A stretch of DNA of 64,000 bases from Paraeggerthella hongkongensis (GCF_003726035.1 NZ_QICD01000007.1:1-64000); one strand, 5' to 3'. Positions 26,493 through 35,797 are shown, counted from the first letter of the stretch. Numbers and translations: made by a program. The notes: generated by a model not told the origin, from the sequence alone.

Positions 26493-28061
26493 CTAGTGCC
26501 TGAAGTGGCGATGGCCGGTGAACACGAGCGCGATGCCGTGCTCGTCAGCAGCGGCGATCACCTCGTCGTCGCGGATGGATCCGCCCGGCTCGATGATGGC
26601 CGTCACGCCGGCCTCGGCCAAAGCGTCAAGGCCGTCGCGGAACGGGAAGAACGCGTCCGACGCGGCCACGGAGCCCTTCGCCTGCTCGCCCGCCTGCTCG
26701 ACGGCGATGCGCGCGGAGTTAACGCGGTTGGGCTGGCCGCCGCCCACGCCCACCGTGGCATGGTTCTTGGTAAGCGCGATGGCGTTGGACTTGACCGACT
26801 TGCACACGTTCCAGGCGAACAGCAGCTCGGCCATTTCCTCGTCGGTGGGCTGGCGCTTCGTGGGAACCGTGAACGCAGCCGGATCCTCCAGCACGCCGTC
26901 GGAATCCTGCACGAGCAGGCCGCCCTCGACGGAGCGGTACTCCACTTCCCCGCCGGCCTTGTTCACGCCGCCCGTGGACAGAAGACGCGCGTTCTTCTTG
27001 GCGCTGTACATGTCCAGCGCGTCGCCCGCGAACTCGGGCGCCACGATGGCCTCGACGAACTGCTTGTTCTCGAAGATGGCGACCACCACGTCGGACGTGA
27101 CCGGGCGGTTGAACGCCATGACGCCGCCGTACGCGCTGACCGGGTCGCACGCATGCGCGCGCTGGTACGCGGCCACCAGGTCGGCGTCCTGGCACACGCC
27201 GCACGGCGTAAGGTGCTTCACGATGACGCACGCAGGCTCGTCGAACTCGCGCACGGCCGTCCACGCGGCGTCCAGGTCCAGGTAGTTGTTGTACGAAAGC
27301 TCCTTGCCCTGGTGCTGCTTGGCGTGGGCCAGGCTGTGCTCGGCGCCGGCGTAGCTGTCGCGACGGTAGAACGCGGCGGACTGATGCGGGTTCTCGCCGT
27401 AGCGCAGATCCTGCACCTTGGTCAGGTTGAGGGCGCGGGCGGCCGGGTACTTCTGGTCGCCTTCGAGCTGCTCGCCCATCCAAGCGGCGATGGCGCCGTC
27501 GTAGGCGGCCGTCGTGCGGAACACGTCGAGCGCCAGCTTTGCGCGCGTGTCGCACGTGGTGGCGCCGTCGTTGGCGCGCATTTCGGCCAGGACGTCCTCG
27601 TAGGTTTCCGGGCGCGTGACCACGGCCACGCTCTCGAAGTTCTTGGCGGCGGAACGCAGCATGGACGGGCCGCCGATGTCGATGTTCTCGATGCAGGTTG
27701 CGAAGTCGGCGCCGCCGGCCATCGTCTTCTCGAAGGCGTACAGGTTCACGACCACCATGTCGATCATCTGGATGCCATGCTCGGCCGCCTGGGCCATGTG
27801 GGCCTCGTTGTCGCGCTTGGCAAGCAGACCGCCGTGCACGCGCGGGTGCAGCGTCTTCACGCGTCCGTCCATCATCTCCGGGAACTGCGTCACGTCGTCG
27901 ATCGGCGTGACCGGCACGCCGGCCTCCGCGATGACGCGGGCCGTGCCGCCCGTGGAGATGACCTCCGCCCCGAACTCCTCTACGAGGACGCGGGCGAAAT
28001 CAACGACGCCCGTCTTGTCCGTAACGGACATCAAAACGCGCTTGACCTTCGGATTGCTCAT
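26493..28061 (-). CDS. purH: Bifunctional AICAR formyltransferase / IMP cyclohydrolase
   Basis: A 522-residue enzyme for the last two steps to IMP. The N-terminal IMP cyclohydrolase domain (VLMSVTDKTGVVDFA, STGGTARVIAEAG, GRVKTLHPRVHGG) leads to the formyltransferase domain with RYGENPHQ, VKHLTPCGV (usually KHANPCGV) and SDAFFPFRDGLD. It is the last gene of the purine operon and is followed by a terminator. The 107 bases before it contain no clear promoter. Confidence 0.97.
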   Translation of the reverse strand: MSNPKVKRVLMSVTDKTGVVDFARVLVEEFGAEVISTGGTARVIAEAGVPVTPIDDVTQFPEMMDGRVKTLHPRVHGGLLAKRDNEAHMAQAAEHGIQMIDMVVVNLYAFEKTMAGGADFATCIENIDIGGPSMLRSAAKNFESVAVVTRPETYEDVLAEMRANDGATTCDTRAKLALDVFRTTAAYDGAIAAWMGEQLEGDQKYPAARALNLTKVQDLRYGENPHQSAAFYRRDSYAGAEHSLAHAKQHQGKELSYNNYLDLDAAWTAVREFDEPACVIVKHLTPCGVCQDADLVAAYQRAHACDPVSAYGGVMAFNRPVTSDVVVAIFENKQFVEAIVAPEFAGDALDMYSAKKNARLLSTGGVNKAGGEVEYRSVEGGLLVQDSDGVLEDPAAFTVPTKRQPTDEEMAELLFAWNVCKSVKSNAIALTKNHATVGVGGGQPNRVNSARIAVEQAGEQAKGSVAASDAFFPFRDGLDALAEAGVTAIIEPGGSIRDDEVIAAADEHGIALVFTGHRHFRH

Positions 28062-28168
28062 ATGGTCTTACATCCTTTCCTTTTGGGTTCCGCCGCCTTG
28101 CGAACGACGAAACGACTCGACGCTGCGGGCCCTATTGCCCTGCACCGGCATTGCCGCCGGCGCTCTAT

Positions 28169-29158
28169 CTACCTGCCCAAGCTGCTCTCATGCTTGGCAC
28201 GGGCTTCTTCACTGTACCGCTGCCGGTAGCGCACGTCCACCAGCTCGCCGACGATCGCTATCGCCAATTCGGCGGGCGTCTTCGCCCCGAACTTCAAGCC
28301 GATGGGACGCTTGACGCGCGCCCAGTCGTCCTCGGTAGCGCCCGCCGCCAAAACCAGCTCGTGCACGCGGTCGTTCTTGCCGGCGCAACCCATCATGCCC
28401 ACGTAATGCGCGCCGTGCTTCGCCGCCCACACGCAGGCTTCGGGATCGAACATATGGCCGCGCGTGAGCACGCACACGTAGTCCGCCGGCGTGCAGGACA
28501 GCTGGTCCAGCGCATCGAAGCCGCCGCCGGGAAGGACAATGCGCTCGGCATCCGGGAAGCGGGCTTCGCTCACGTACGCGGGATCGTAGTCGACCACCGT
28601 CACGCGAAAGCCCACGTGCGCGGCCAGCGCCGCGACTTCGCTGGCCGCGTCCGACGCGCCCAGCAGCCACACGCGCACCTGCTCGAACAGCGGAACGGAT
28701 AACCAGGTGAGTCCTTCGAACTGCTCGTTGTGCATCGAAGGCCCGCGCGTGACGTCCTTCATTTGGAACGCGTCGCGCGCGGAATGCGGGCGCGCGGCCA
28801 CGATCTCCTTCGCATCGTTGCAGAAGAACACGAGCGGCTCGCCGTCGGCAGAGCCTTGGTCGCCGTACTTCTTCGTCACCTCGTTGTCAGTGTTGGCCTG
28901 GGCCCGCTCTGCATCGTAGACCACCTTGAAGCCTATCCAGGCAAGATCGCCCTCGTCGATGGCGCGCACGGCGCGCTCGAACACGACGGCATCGGCTTCG
29001 CCCAAGCTGCGCGCGATCGTGTCCGCATACGACGGATCGACATGCTGGTTGCCCGCAAGGGCGTCCGCCAAAAAGCAGGGAAAGTCGTCTGCGGAAAGAA
29101 CGGGCGTGCGGCCCGCGCGCAGATCGGCCGCCAACGCGGCGAGAACATCCCTCATCAT
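28169..29158 (-). CDS. XdhC-family molybdoenzyme maturation factor
   Basis: A 329-residue protein. The N-terminal XdhC/CoxI domain (FFCNDAKEIVAARP region) is followed by a C-terminal Rossmann domain (WLLGASDAASEVAALAAHVG; VVDYDP; RPIGLKFGAKTPAELAIAI). Family members bind molybdenum cofactor and insert a sulfur ligand into xanthine-dehydrogenase-type enzymes. The nucleotide loop is not a canonical GxGxxG. The start ATG at 29158 overlaps the purN stop by four bases, so it is translationally coupled within the purine operon. No xanthine dehydrogenase gene is in the window. Confidence 0.85.
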   Translation of the reverse strand: MMRDVLAALAADLRAGRTPVLSADDFPCFLADALAGNQHVDPSYADTIARSLGEADAVVFERAVRAIDEGDLAWIGFKVVYDAERAQANTDNEVTKKYGDQGSADGEPLVFFCNDAKEIVAARPHSARDAFQMKDVTRGPSMHNEQFEGLTWLSVPLFEQVRVWLLGASDAASEVAALAAHVGFRVTVVDYDPAYVSEARFPDAERIVLPGGGFDALDQLSCTPADYVCVLTRGHMFDPEACVWAAKHGAHYVGMMGCAGKNDRVHELVLAAGATEDDWARVKRPIGLKFGAKTPAELAIAIVGELVDVRYRQRYSEEARAKHESSLGR

Positions 29159-29766
29159 GCTATATGCACCTTCCTGTCCTCGCCCACCGTCACGCGGCCC
29201 TCGGCGATCTGCCGCAGCACCTCCGGATAGACAACGTGCTCGACCTCGTGGATGCGCGCCTCCAGATCCTCCAGAGCGTCGCCTTCGCGCACCTCGACCG
29301 CGCGCTGCGCCACGATGGGGCCCTTGTCGTAGTCCTCGTTCGCGAAATGCACGGTCACGCCCGTCACCTTCACGCCGGCATCGTAGGCGTCTTGAATGGC
29401 GTGCGCGCCCTTGAACGACGGCAGGAGCGCCGGATGCAGGTTGAGCACGCGGTCCGGGAACGCGTCCAGCATGACCGGCGTGACCTTGCGCATGTAGCCG
29501 GCCATGACCACGTACTCCGCGCCGGCCGAACGCAGTTCGTCCACGATGCGGGCGTCGGCGGCCAGCGGATCGGCGTACACGTCGCGGTTGAGCACGACGG
29601 TCGGGATGCCCGCGGCCTTCGCGCGCTCGATGCCGTACGCGTCGGGACGCGACGACACCACGCACGCGACGTTCACCGGCAACCCGTCGCGCACGGCATC
29701 GATGATAGCTTGCAGGTTCGTGCCACTGCCGGACAGCAGCACGCCAATATTGAGCGGCGTGGTCAT
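29155..29766 (-). CDS. purN: Phosphoribosylglycinamide formyltransferase (GART)
   Basis: A 203-residue folate-dependent enzyme of purine synthesis step 3. N-terminal IGVLLSGSGTNLQAIIDA, catalytic region VLNLHPALLPSFKGAHA with the active-site His and KVTGVTVHF followed by the catalytic Asp region (DYDKGPIVAQ). The ATG at 29766 follows AGGAGA. It starts ten bases after purM ends and overlaps xdhC by four bases. Confidence 0.97.
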   Translation of the reverse strand: MTTPLNIGVLLSGSGTNLQAIIDAVRDGLPVNVACVVSSRPDAYGIERAKAAGIPTVVLNRDVYADPLAADARIVDELRSAGAEYVVMAGYMRKVTPVMLDAFPDRVLNLHPALLPSFKGAHAIQDAYDAGVKVTGVTVHFANEDYDKGPIVAQRAVEVREGDALEDLEARIHEVEHVVYPEVLRQIAEGRVTVGEDRKVHIA

Positions 29767-29776
29767 GCAGGTTCTC

Positions 29777-30925
29777 CTAATTCGCTTCGTAGCCGTACAG
29801 CGCGCCGTCGTTCGCATAGCGGACCCCGGCCGCGCCGGACACGATGCGGCCCACGCGGTAAGTCTGCTCGCCGGCTTCGGCCAACGCGGCCTCCACCTCG
29901 TCGGCGCGCTCCGGATCCACGATCAACACCAGGCCCAGACCCATGTTGAAGGTCTTGAGCGCCTCGGACTCGTCCAGATGCGCCGCCCCGCACACGAACT
30001 TCGCGATGGGGGGCACCGGCCACGTGCCCAGGTCGACCTGCGCGTCCACGTTCTCCGGCAACGCGCGGTTCAGGTTCTCGGTGATGCCGCCGCCCGTGAT
30101 GTGCGCAAGCGCGCGCACCGCGTTCGGGCAGGCCTCCAGCACGGCGCGCACGGGCTTCACGTAGATGCGCGTCGGCGCCAAAAGCGCGTCCTGCAGGCTT
30201 GCTCCGCCCAGCTCCTCGCGCTCGATGCGCAGCTCGTAGTGGGTCTTGCCCTCCACGCACACCTTGCGCGCCAGCGAGTAGCCGTTGGAGTGCAGGCCGC
30301 TCGATGCCAGGCCGATCAGCACGTCGTCTTCGCGCACGGCCGCCGGATCGAGCATCTTCACGCGGTCCACCACGCCCACGCAGAAGCCGGACAGGTCGTA
30401 GTCGTCCGGATCCATGACGCCGGGGTGCTCGGCCATCTCGCCGCCGATGAGCGCGCAGCCGGCCTGCTTGCAGCCTTCGCCGATGCCGGCCACGATCTCG
30501 GCCATGTTCTCGGCGTTCAGCTTGCCGATAGCCACGTAGTCCAAGAAGAACAACGGCTCGGCGCCCGTGGCAAGGATGTCGTTGGCGCACATGGCCACCA
30601 GGTCGATGCCCACGGTGTCGTGCTTGCCGGCCAGCTGGGCCACCTTGAGCTTCGTGCCCACGCCGTCGGTGCCGCTCACCAGCAGCGGATCGACCATGTC
30701 CTTGGCCGCCGCAATGGAGAACAGGCCGCCGAAACCGCCGATGTCGCCCACCACTTCGGGACGGTACGTGTCGTGCACGACGCCCTTGATGGCCTCCACG
30801 GCGCGCGCGCCTTCCGCCGTATCGACGCCGGCCTGCGCGTACGTGACCGCATCCTCGTCCATCCAGCTGGGCATCTGGGGGCCGTCCTCGTTCTGGCTCG
30901 CGTTCACGGTGATTCTCTCGGTCAT
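29777..30925 (-). CDS. purM: Phosphoribosylformylglycinamidine cyclo-ligase (AIR synthetase)
   Basis: A 382-residue AIR synthetase. DIGGFGGLFSI, LLVSGTDGVGTKLKVA, GIDLVAMCANDILATGAEPL and LIGGEMAEHPGVM are the hallmark motifs of the PurM ATP-binding fold. It follows purF by 22 bases and precedes purN by ten. The N-terminus is about 30 residues longer than usual before the first motif. Confidence 0.97.
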   Translation of the reverse strand: MTERITVNASQNEDGPQMPSWMDEDAVTYAQAGVDTAEGARAVEAIKGVVHDTYRPEVVGDIGGFGGLFSIAAAKDMVDPLLVSGTDGVGTKLKVAQLAGKHDTVGIDLVAMCANDILATGAEPLFFLDYVAIGKLNAENMAEIVAGIGEGCKQAGCALIGGEMAEHPGVMDPDDYDLSGFCVGVVDRVKMLDPAAVREDDVLIGLASSGLHSNGYSLARKVCVEGKTHYELRIEREELGGASLQDALLAPTRIYVKPVRAVLEACPNAVRALAHITGGGITENLNRALPENVDAQVDLGTWPVPPIAKFVCGAAHLDESEALKTFNMGLGLVLIVDPERADEVEAALAEAGEQTYRVGRIVSGAAGVRYANDGALYGYEAN

Positions 30926-30947
30926 AGCAGTTCCTCCTTGCCGTCCC

Positions 30948-32435
30948 TTAGGCGGACGCCTCGTTATCGTAGGCTTCAGCGAAATCCCTCTTCGTCATGA
31001 AGCTCTTTTTCGTCAATGGCTCGGGGATGCTCACGGGGTACTCCCCTGAGAAGCACGCCTCGCAAAAACCGCGCGCACGCACGTCGGGCAACGCATCGCG
31101 CAAACCTTGCAGCGATATGAACGCCAGCGAGTCGGCCCCGATCCAAGAGCACATCTCGTCAAGCGTCATGTTCGCGGCGATCAGCTGATCGCGCGTATCG
31201 GTGTCGATGCCGTAGAAGCACGGCCATAGCACTTCGGGGCTCACGATGCGCAGGTGCACCTCCGCAGCCCCCGCCTGCCGCAGCATCTCCACCAGCTTCT
31301 TCGAGGTGTTGCCGCGCACGATGCTGTCGTCGATGACCACCAGGCGCTGACCGCGAATGACCGAGGGCAGCGGGTTCAGCTTCAAGCGAATGCCCAGCTG
31401 CCGCATGGCCTGGGTCGGCTCGATGAACGTGCGGCCCACGTAGCGGTTCTTCACGATGCCGTCCGAGTACGGGATGCCGCTTTGCTGCGAGAAGCCCATA
31501 GCGGAAGGCACGCCCGAATCGGGCACGCCCAGCACCAGATCGGCCTCGACGGGCGCCTCCTGCGCCAGGATGCGCCCCATGTTGCGGCGCGCCTGGTACA
31601 CGCTTTGCCCGTCGATGACGCTGTCCGGTCGCGCGAAGTACACGTACTCGAATATGCACGATGCGCGCCTGCCCGCGGGTACGCCCTGTTCGGAATGCAT
31701 GCCCTCGCGGCTGAAACGGACGATCTCGCCCGGCTCCACGTCGCGCAGGTACGCTGCGCCCACGATGTCCAGCCCGCACGTCTCGCTCGACACCGCCCAA
31801 CCGCGGCCGTCGGGCAGCTCGCCGATGCACAAAGGGCGTATGCCGTTCGGATCGCGAAACGCGTACAGCGAGTCGGGGCTGGCGAGCACCATGGCGTAGG
31901 CGCCCTCCAGGTGCTCCATCGCGTAGCGGATGCCGTTGCGCAGATGGTGCGTTTCCTGGGTGACGCGCCCGATGGCCTTCGCGGCCACCTCGCTGTCGGT
32001 GCCGGCGCGGAATTGCACGCCCTCGCCCACCAGGCGCGCGCGCAGCGCGTTCGTGTTCACGAGCGTGCCGTTGTGCGCAAGCGCGATCAGCACTTCGTCG
32101 ATGGCCGAGATATGCGGCTGCGCGGCCTCCCACGACGCCGCCGCGCCGCTTGTGGAGTACCGAGCGTGCCCCACGGCCACGAATCCGTCGAGCGCGGCCA
32201 GGCTCGCCTCGTCGAACACCTGCGTGACCAGGCCCAAGTCCTTGGCGACCATAACGGTTTCGCCATCGCCCACCGCAATGCCCGCGCTTTCCTGCCCGCG
32301 ATGCTGAAGCGCCTGCAGGCCGAAGCACGCCATGCGGGCGACGTCCTCGCCCTCGCCGGGAGCGAACACGCCGAACACGGCGCACTCCTCCTCAAGGCGA
32401 TCGGGGCGCTCGCCCGGGAATGCGGACATGCTCAT
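30948..32435 (-). CDS. purF: Amidophosphoribosyltransferase
   Basis: A 495-residue enzyme that commits PRPP to purine synthesis. A 17-residue propeptide precedes the N-terminal nucleophile Cys18 (EECAVFGVF), so it is the self-processing Bacillus type. The glutaminase domain (LQALQHRGQESAGIAV) leads to the PRPP site VVIDDSIVRGNTSKKLV. The end FCEACFSGEYPV fits the iron-sulfur-binding class. The start at 32435 overlaps the sortase stop by four bases. Confidence 0.96.
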   Translation of the reverse strand: MSMSAFPGERPDRLEEECAVFGVFAPGEGEDVARMACFGLQALQHRGQESAGIAVGDGETVMVAKDLGLVTQVFDEASLAALDGFVAVGHARYSTSGAAASWEAAQPHISAIDEVLIALAHNGTLVNTNALRARLVGEGVQFRAGTDSEVAAKAIGRVTQETHHLRNGIRYAMEHLEGAYAMVLASPDSLYAFRDPNGIRPLCIGELPDGRGWAVSSETCGLDIVGAAYLRDVEPGEIVRFSREGMHSEQGVPAGRRASCIFEYVYFARPDSVIDGQSVYQARRNMGRILAQEAPVEADLVLGVPDSGVPSAMGFSQQSGIPYSDGIVKNRYVGRTFIEPTQAMRQLGIRLKLNPLPSVIRGQRLVVIDDSIVRGNTSKKLVEMLRQAGAAEVHLRIVSPEVLWPCFYGIDTDTRDQLIAANMTLDEMCSWIGADSLAFISLQGLRDALPDVRARGFCEACFSGEYPVSIPEPLTKKSFMTKRDFAEAYDNEASA

Positions 32436-33697
32436 GAAGCGATCTCCTTCGACGCGTCGCCCACGGCTTCGGCGGCGTTGGGGTCGGCCAGGCCGCCCTC
32501 GGCCGCATCGGCGGGCGCGGGGCCGATGGTCGATTCGGCCACGTAGCTGAACAGTACCCAGCGGCCGTCGGACGGCAGGTTGTCGCACGTGGCGAACGCG
32601 AACGTCTGCTTCATATCGGCCGCTGCGGGCAGATCGGAAACGCTCACCACCGAACGGCCGATCTTGTCCTGCACGTAAGCCGTGCGCTCCTCTTCGCTGG
32701 CGAACGCAGTTTGCGCAAGCGGGTCGTCGGCGGCGCAATGCACGAGCGAGAACGTGGTCAGCTTGAGATTGCCCTGGGGCGTGAGGATGTACGCGGTGCG
32801 ACTGGCATTGAACGCCGCAGGATCGTCCATGCCCGCGATGGAGGCGAACATGGATCCGTCGTTGAGGTGGTGGCCGTACACGATGTTGTTCGCATCGGAG
32901 AAATCGCCCGCGTTCTCGGCCGCCAGGAAAATGGCGCCGAACGTGGCGATCCAGCCCTCCGAACCCTTGAAGTCGTGCGTGAGGTACTTCTCGTTGTCGG
33001 TCGTGTGCACGATGGGGTAGTTGATGTTCGTGCCGGGCACGTAGATCCAGCCCACGGTATCGGGGTTGATGGCCTTGAGCGCATCCCAATCAACCTTGAA
33101 ATCCGCAAGCGACGTTCCCTCGACGTCCGCAGGCGGTTTGAAACCATCCTGAGCCACTTCGTTGTACGTTTGCTGGCCTTGCCAATAGCTGAAGCCGATG
33201 GCGCCGAGGGCGGCCAAAGACACCACGAACACCACGAGCGCGATCCAGAAGACCACGCGCCACGGACCGCCCTTCTTCTTGCGGCCGTTCGCGCCCGGCC
33301 CGTTCGGCCCGGACGGGCCCATGCCGCCGTAGCCGTACGAAGCCGGTGCCGGACGGTACGCCTGCTGCCCCGCCTGAGGCTGCACGGGACGATAGGCTTG
33401 CTGATAAGGTTGAGGTTGGGGCCGATACGCGGCCTGCTGCTGCGTCGGCTGCGCGTAGGGCTGCGCCGGACGCGGCGCCTGTTGACGGGGAGCCTGCTGG
33501 CGCGGCGCCTGGTACTGCGGCGCCGGCTGCCCCTGGCCGGGCTGCTGGGACGCAGGAGCCCTTCGAGCGCCGGGGCCGGCGGCGGCCCTGCGATCCTCGG
33601 GGTTTGCAGGACGTCGATTCCCGGCCTCCTGCTGAACCCGCGCGCGAGCATGACGGCCGCGCGGCTCGGGATCGGGATACTGTCGATAGTCGGTCAT
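32432..33697 (-). CDS. Class B sortase with long Pro/Gln-rich cytosolic tail
   Basis: A 421-residue transpeptidase. The first 150 residues are a disordered Pro/Gln/Arg stretch (repeats of RQQAPRQQAPRPAQ and YRPQPQPYQQAYRP). One transmembrane helix follows (VVFWIALVVFVVSLAALGAI) and then the sortase B fold: YPIVHTTDNEKYLTHDF, catalytic His in NNIVYGHHLNDGSMF, catalytic Cys in FAFATCDN and Arg in DGRWVLFSY. Sortase B enzymes attach proteins to peptidoglycan or build pili. It is the first gene of the purine operon, overlapping purF by four bases. A sorting-signal protein (LTQTG) is at 50.7 kb but pairing is unproven. Confidence 0.9.
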   Translation of the reverse strand: MTDYRQYPDPEPRGRHARARVQQEAGNRRPANPEDRRAAAGPGARRAPASQQPGQGQPAPQYQAPRQQAPRQQAPRPAQPYAQPTQQQAAYRPQPQPYQQAYRPVQPQAGQQAYRPAPASYGYGGMGPSGPNGPGANGRKKKGGPWRVVFWIALVVFVVSLAALGAIGFSYWQGQQTYNEVAQDGFKPPADVEGTSLADFKVDWDALKAINPDTVGWIYVPGTNINYPIVHTTDNEKYLTHDFKGSEGWIATFGAIFLAAENAGDFSDANNIVYGHHLNDGSMFASIAGMDDPAAFNASRTAYILTPQGNLKLTTFSLVHCAADDPLAQTAFASEEERTAYVQDKIGRSVVSVSDLPAAADMKQTFAFATCDNLPSDGRWVLFSYVAESTIGPAPADAAEGGLADPNAAEAVGDASKEIAS

Positions 33698-33790
33698 GTT
33701 CGCCTTTCGGATGATCGTCGAACCACGGGCGTTGTCTCGTCCTCGACCGTTTGGCGCGCCCGTTGCTGCCAGACCGTTACCATAATAAGC

Positions 33791-33815
33791 AAAACGCCCC
33801 CGATACGAGGGCGCG
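33791..33815 (-). terminator. Terminator between the small membrane protein and the sortase operon
   Basis: Minus-strand hairpin CGCCC/GGGCG (with TCGTATCG loop region) followed by TTTTGC. It lies about 50 bases after the small gene and so separates it from the operon. Confidence 0.55.
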
Positions 33816-33865
33816 ATGTAGTCAAAAACGCAATTTTCACGACTTCGGGCCAGCGCCCGCAGCAG

Positions 33866-33982
33866 CTACTTCTTCATCTCGTCGATGAATCCCTTCGCAA
33901 TGAAGACGACGATGATGAGCACGATGATCGCGACGACGACCCAGATGGCCTCCATGGGCACGGTCATTCCAAACAGAGTCAT
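33866..33982 (-). CDS. 38-residue single-helix membrane protein
   Basis: ATG at 33982 after AAAGGGGAAG, stop TAG at 33866. The peptide begins MTLFGMTVPMEAIW, has one long hydrophobic helix (VVVAIIVLIIVVFIA) and ends in a charged tail KGFIDEMKK. It has a good ribosome-binding site and a terminator downstream. Too short for family assignment. Possible roles include a regulatory small protein for a membrane enzyme. It lies between the sortase operon and the polyphosphate gene, transcribed with neither evidently. Confidence 0.6.
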   Translation of the reverse strand: MTLFGMTVPMEAIWVVVAIIVLIIVVFIAKGFIDEMKK

Positions 33983-34054
33983 GGCTTCCCCTTTAATCAA
34001 GCGCGCGAAAGCACGCAGTCGGTGTTAATGGCTAACGATCATAGTAACGCGATC

Positions 34055-35797
34055 TCAGTTTTCACGCAAGCGAGCTTCCAGGGCGTCGTTGATAATTTTG
34101 AGCGCCTTCACGCGCGCGTACCGCTTGTCATCGCTTTCCAGGACGATCCACGGAGCGAAGGGCGTCGACGTGAGCCGGAACATATCCTCGACTGCGGCCT
34201 GGTACTGCGGATGCTTGTCGCGATTGCGCCAGTCCTCATCGGTGATCTTCCATTGCTTCGCCGGATCGTTCTGCCTGTCGTGGAACCGACGCAGCTGCTC
34301 TTCGGGGCTCACGTCGACCCAGAACTTGAGCAGGATGGCGCCCCAGCGCACAAGGTCTTGCTCGAACTCGTTGATCTCGTCGTACGCGCGAGCCCATTCA
34401 GAAGGCGATGCGAACCCCTCCACGCGCTCGACCAGCACGCGCCCGTACCAGCTGCGATCGTAGATGCCCACGTGCCCCGCTTTCGGAAGGCGCGTCCAGT
34501 ACCGCCACAGATGCGGGTGCAGCAGCTCGGGCTTCGTGGGGGCGGGACTGGGGAATATAGTGTAGGCGCGCGCATCGAGCGCCTGGGCCACGCGCTTGAT
34601 ATTGCCGCCCTTGCCCGCCGCATCCCAGCCTTCGTACATGAGCATGAGCGGGATGCGCTTCTGGTACATTTCCATTTCCAGCCTGTTCAAACGCCGCTGC
34701 TGCTCTTTGAGCTGCTCTTTGTAGACCGTCAGATCCAGCGCGAGACCATGGTCTACTTGATCGAGGGCGGGAGGATCGTCCACCTGGCGAAAACGCGAGG
34801 CGCGAGGAGCGCGGGCGCGGGCTTCGTCGGCTTCTTTCTGCGCGGCGGCCAAGATGCGGGCCTCCTCTTCCGGCGCGCGGCCGAACAGAGGAGCCTCCTC
34901 CAAAGCGCCCGCGGAGTTCGCCTGGGCCTTCGCTGCCGCCGCAGCAGCTTCGGCGTTGGGCTGCGCGGCAAGCGCGCCGCTCAACGCGTTGACGAGCGTC
35001 TCGGCTATCTGCAGGTTCGCGCGGCGCTTGTCCTCCCCGTTGACCAGATGCCAGGGAGCGTACGCGAAGTCGCTGCCTTCCAGCAGGTTGTCGTACAGGC
35101 GGTAGGCCTCCTCGTAGTTTCCTATGCGCGCCAGCTTCTCCTCGCTGACTCGCCAGCGCGTAGCGGGATCGTCGTGCAAGCGCGTCAGGCGCTTTCTCTG
35201 CGCTTCCTTGGTCACGTGCACGAAAAACTTCACCACCAGATAGCCGTCGTCCACCAGCTGGCGTTCGAAGTCGGCCGCCGACGTAAGGTGGCGGCGCAGC
35301 GCGCTGATGTGACGCTCGTCGCGCGCCTCGGCCATGGCGGCGGCCACGGCCTTGCGCTCGCCCTTGGCCTTTTCAGCCTGGGCCATGGTCAGGCTTCCGT
35401 ATTCGGCGTACAGCATGTGCTGAACCGCAGCGGTGTACCAACCGCGGTCGTAGAACGTGGTGGTGCCGCGCATGCCGAGCGATTGCCAGAACTCCTGCAT
35501 GATCGGGTAGAATCCCGTGACGCCGTACAGCGCGCCCGCAAAGGTCCGTGCAGCCTTGACGTCGAGGTTCTCCGTGACGTGCACGCTGGTCGCGCGCGCA
35601 TCCAGATGATAGAGGAGATCGGAGATGCGACTGCCCTTGCCCGCCCCGTCCCAACCCTCGAACAAGACCACCAGCCCGACTCCTTGCGCGCGCGCTTGCT
35701 GCTGCAGCACCACGAGCCGATCCGTAAGCTGGTCGCGACGCAGTTTGTACTCGTCTTTCGGCAGGGCTTCCAGCGAGAAATCGACGGTCTCCAGCAT
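34055..35797 (-). CDS. Polyphosphate:AMP phosphotransferase / PPK2-family protein with two kinase domains
   Basis: A 580-residue tandem PPK2 protein. The first domain has Walker A FEGWDGAGKGSRI and the second has YEGWDAAGKGGNI. Each carries the downstream lid motifs FYDRGWYTAAV and YDRSWYGRVLVERV. A 50-residue Ala-rich linker joins them. Two-domain PPK2 proteins (class II, PAP) transfer phosphate from polyphosphate to AMP, making ADP. The start at 35797 follows AAAGGA. It is divergent from ppx. Between it and ppx (35798-36027) I see a ppx promoter and no gene. Confidence 0.88.
   Translation of the reverse strand: MLETVDFSLEALPKDEYKLRRDQLTDRLVVLQQQARAQGVGLVVLFEGWDGAGKGSRISDLLYHLDARATSVHVTENLDVKAARTFAGALYGVTGFYPIMQEFWQSLGMRGTTTFYDRGWYTAAVQHMLYAEYGSLTMAQAEKAKGERKAVAAAMAEARDERHISALRRHLTSAADFERQLVDDGYLVVKFFVHVTKEAQRKRLTRLHDDPATRWRVSEEKLARIGNYEEAYRLYDNLLEGSDFAYAPWHLVNGEDKRRANLQIAETLVNALSGALAAQPNAEAAAAAAKAQANSAGALEEAPLFGRAPEEEARILAAAQKEADEARARAPRASRFRQVDDPPALDQVDHGLALDLTVYKEQLKEQQRRLNRLEMEMYQKRIPLMLMYEGWDAAGKGGNIKRVAQALDARAYTIFPSPAPTKPELLHPHLWRYWTRLPKAGHVGIYDRSWYGRVLVERVEGFASPSEWARAYDEINEFEQDLVRWGAILLKFWVDVSPEEQLRRFHDRQNDPAKQWKITDEDWRNRDKHPQYQAAVEDMFRLTSTPFAPWIVLESDDKRYARVKALKIINDALEARLREN

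Noticed and set aside
28169-29665. N-terminal 169 codons upstream of xdhC as part of that protein
   Set aside because: That part is the antiphase reading of purN. The ATG at 29158, overlapping the purN stop, is a better start.
32436-33089. N-terminal extension of purF upstream of 32435
   Set aside because: It overlaps the sortase gene in another frame. The propeptide and Cys18 are correctly placed from the ATG at 32435.
33698-33790. Purine riboswitch or PurR-type site ahead of the purine operon
   Set aside because: No conserved riboswitch core or paired boxes recognised in this stretch.
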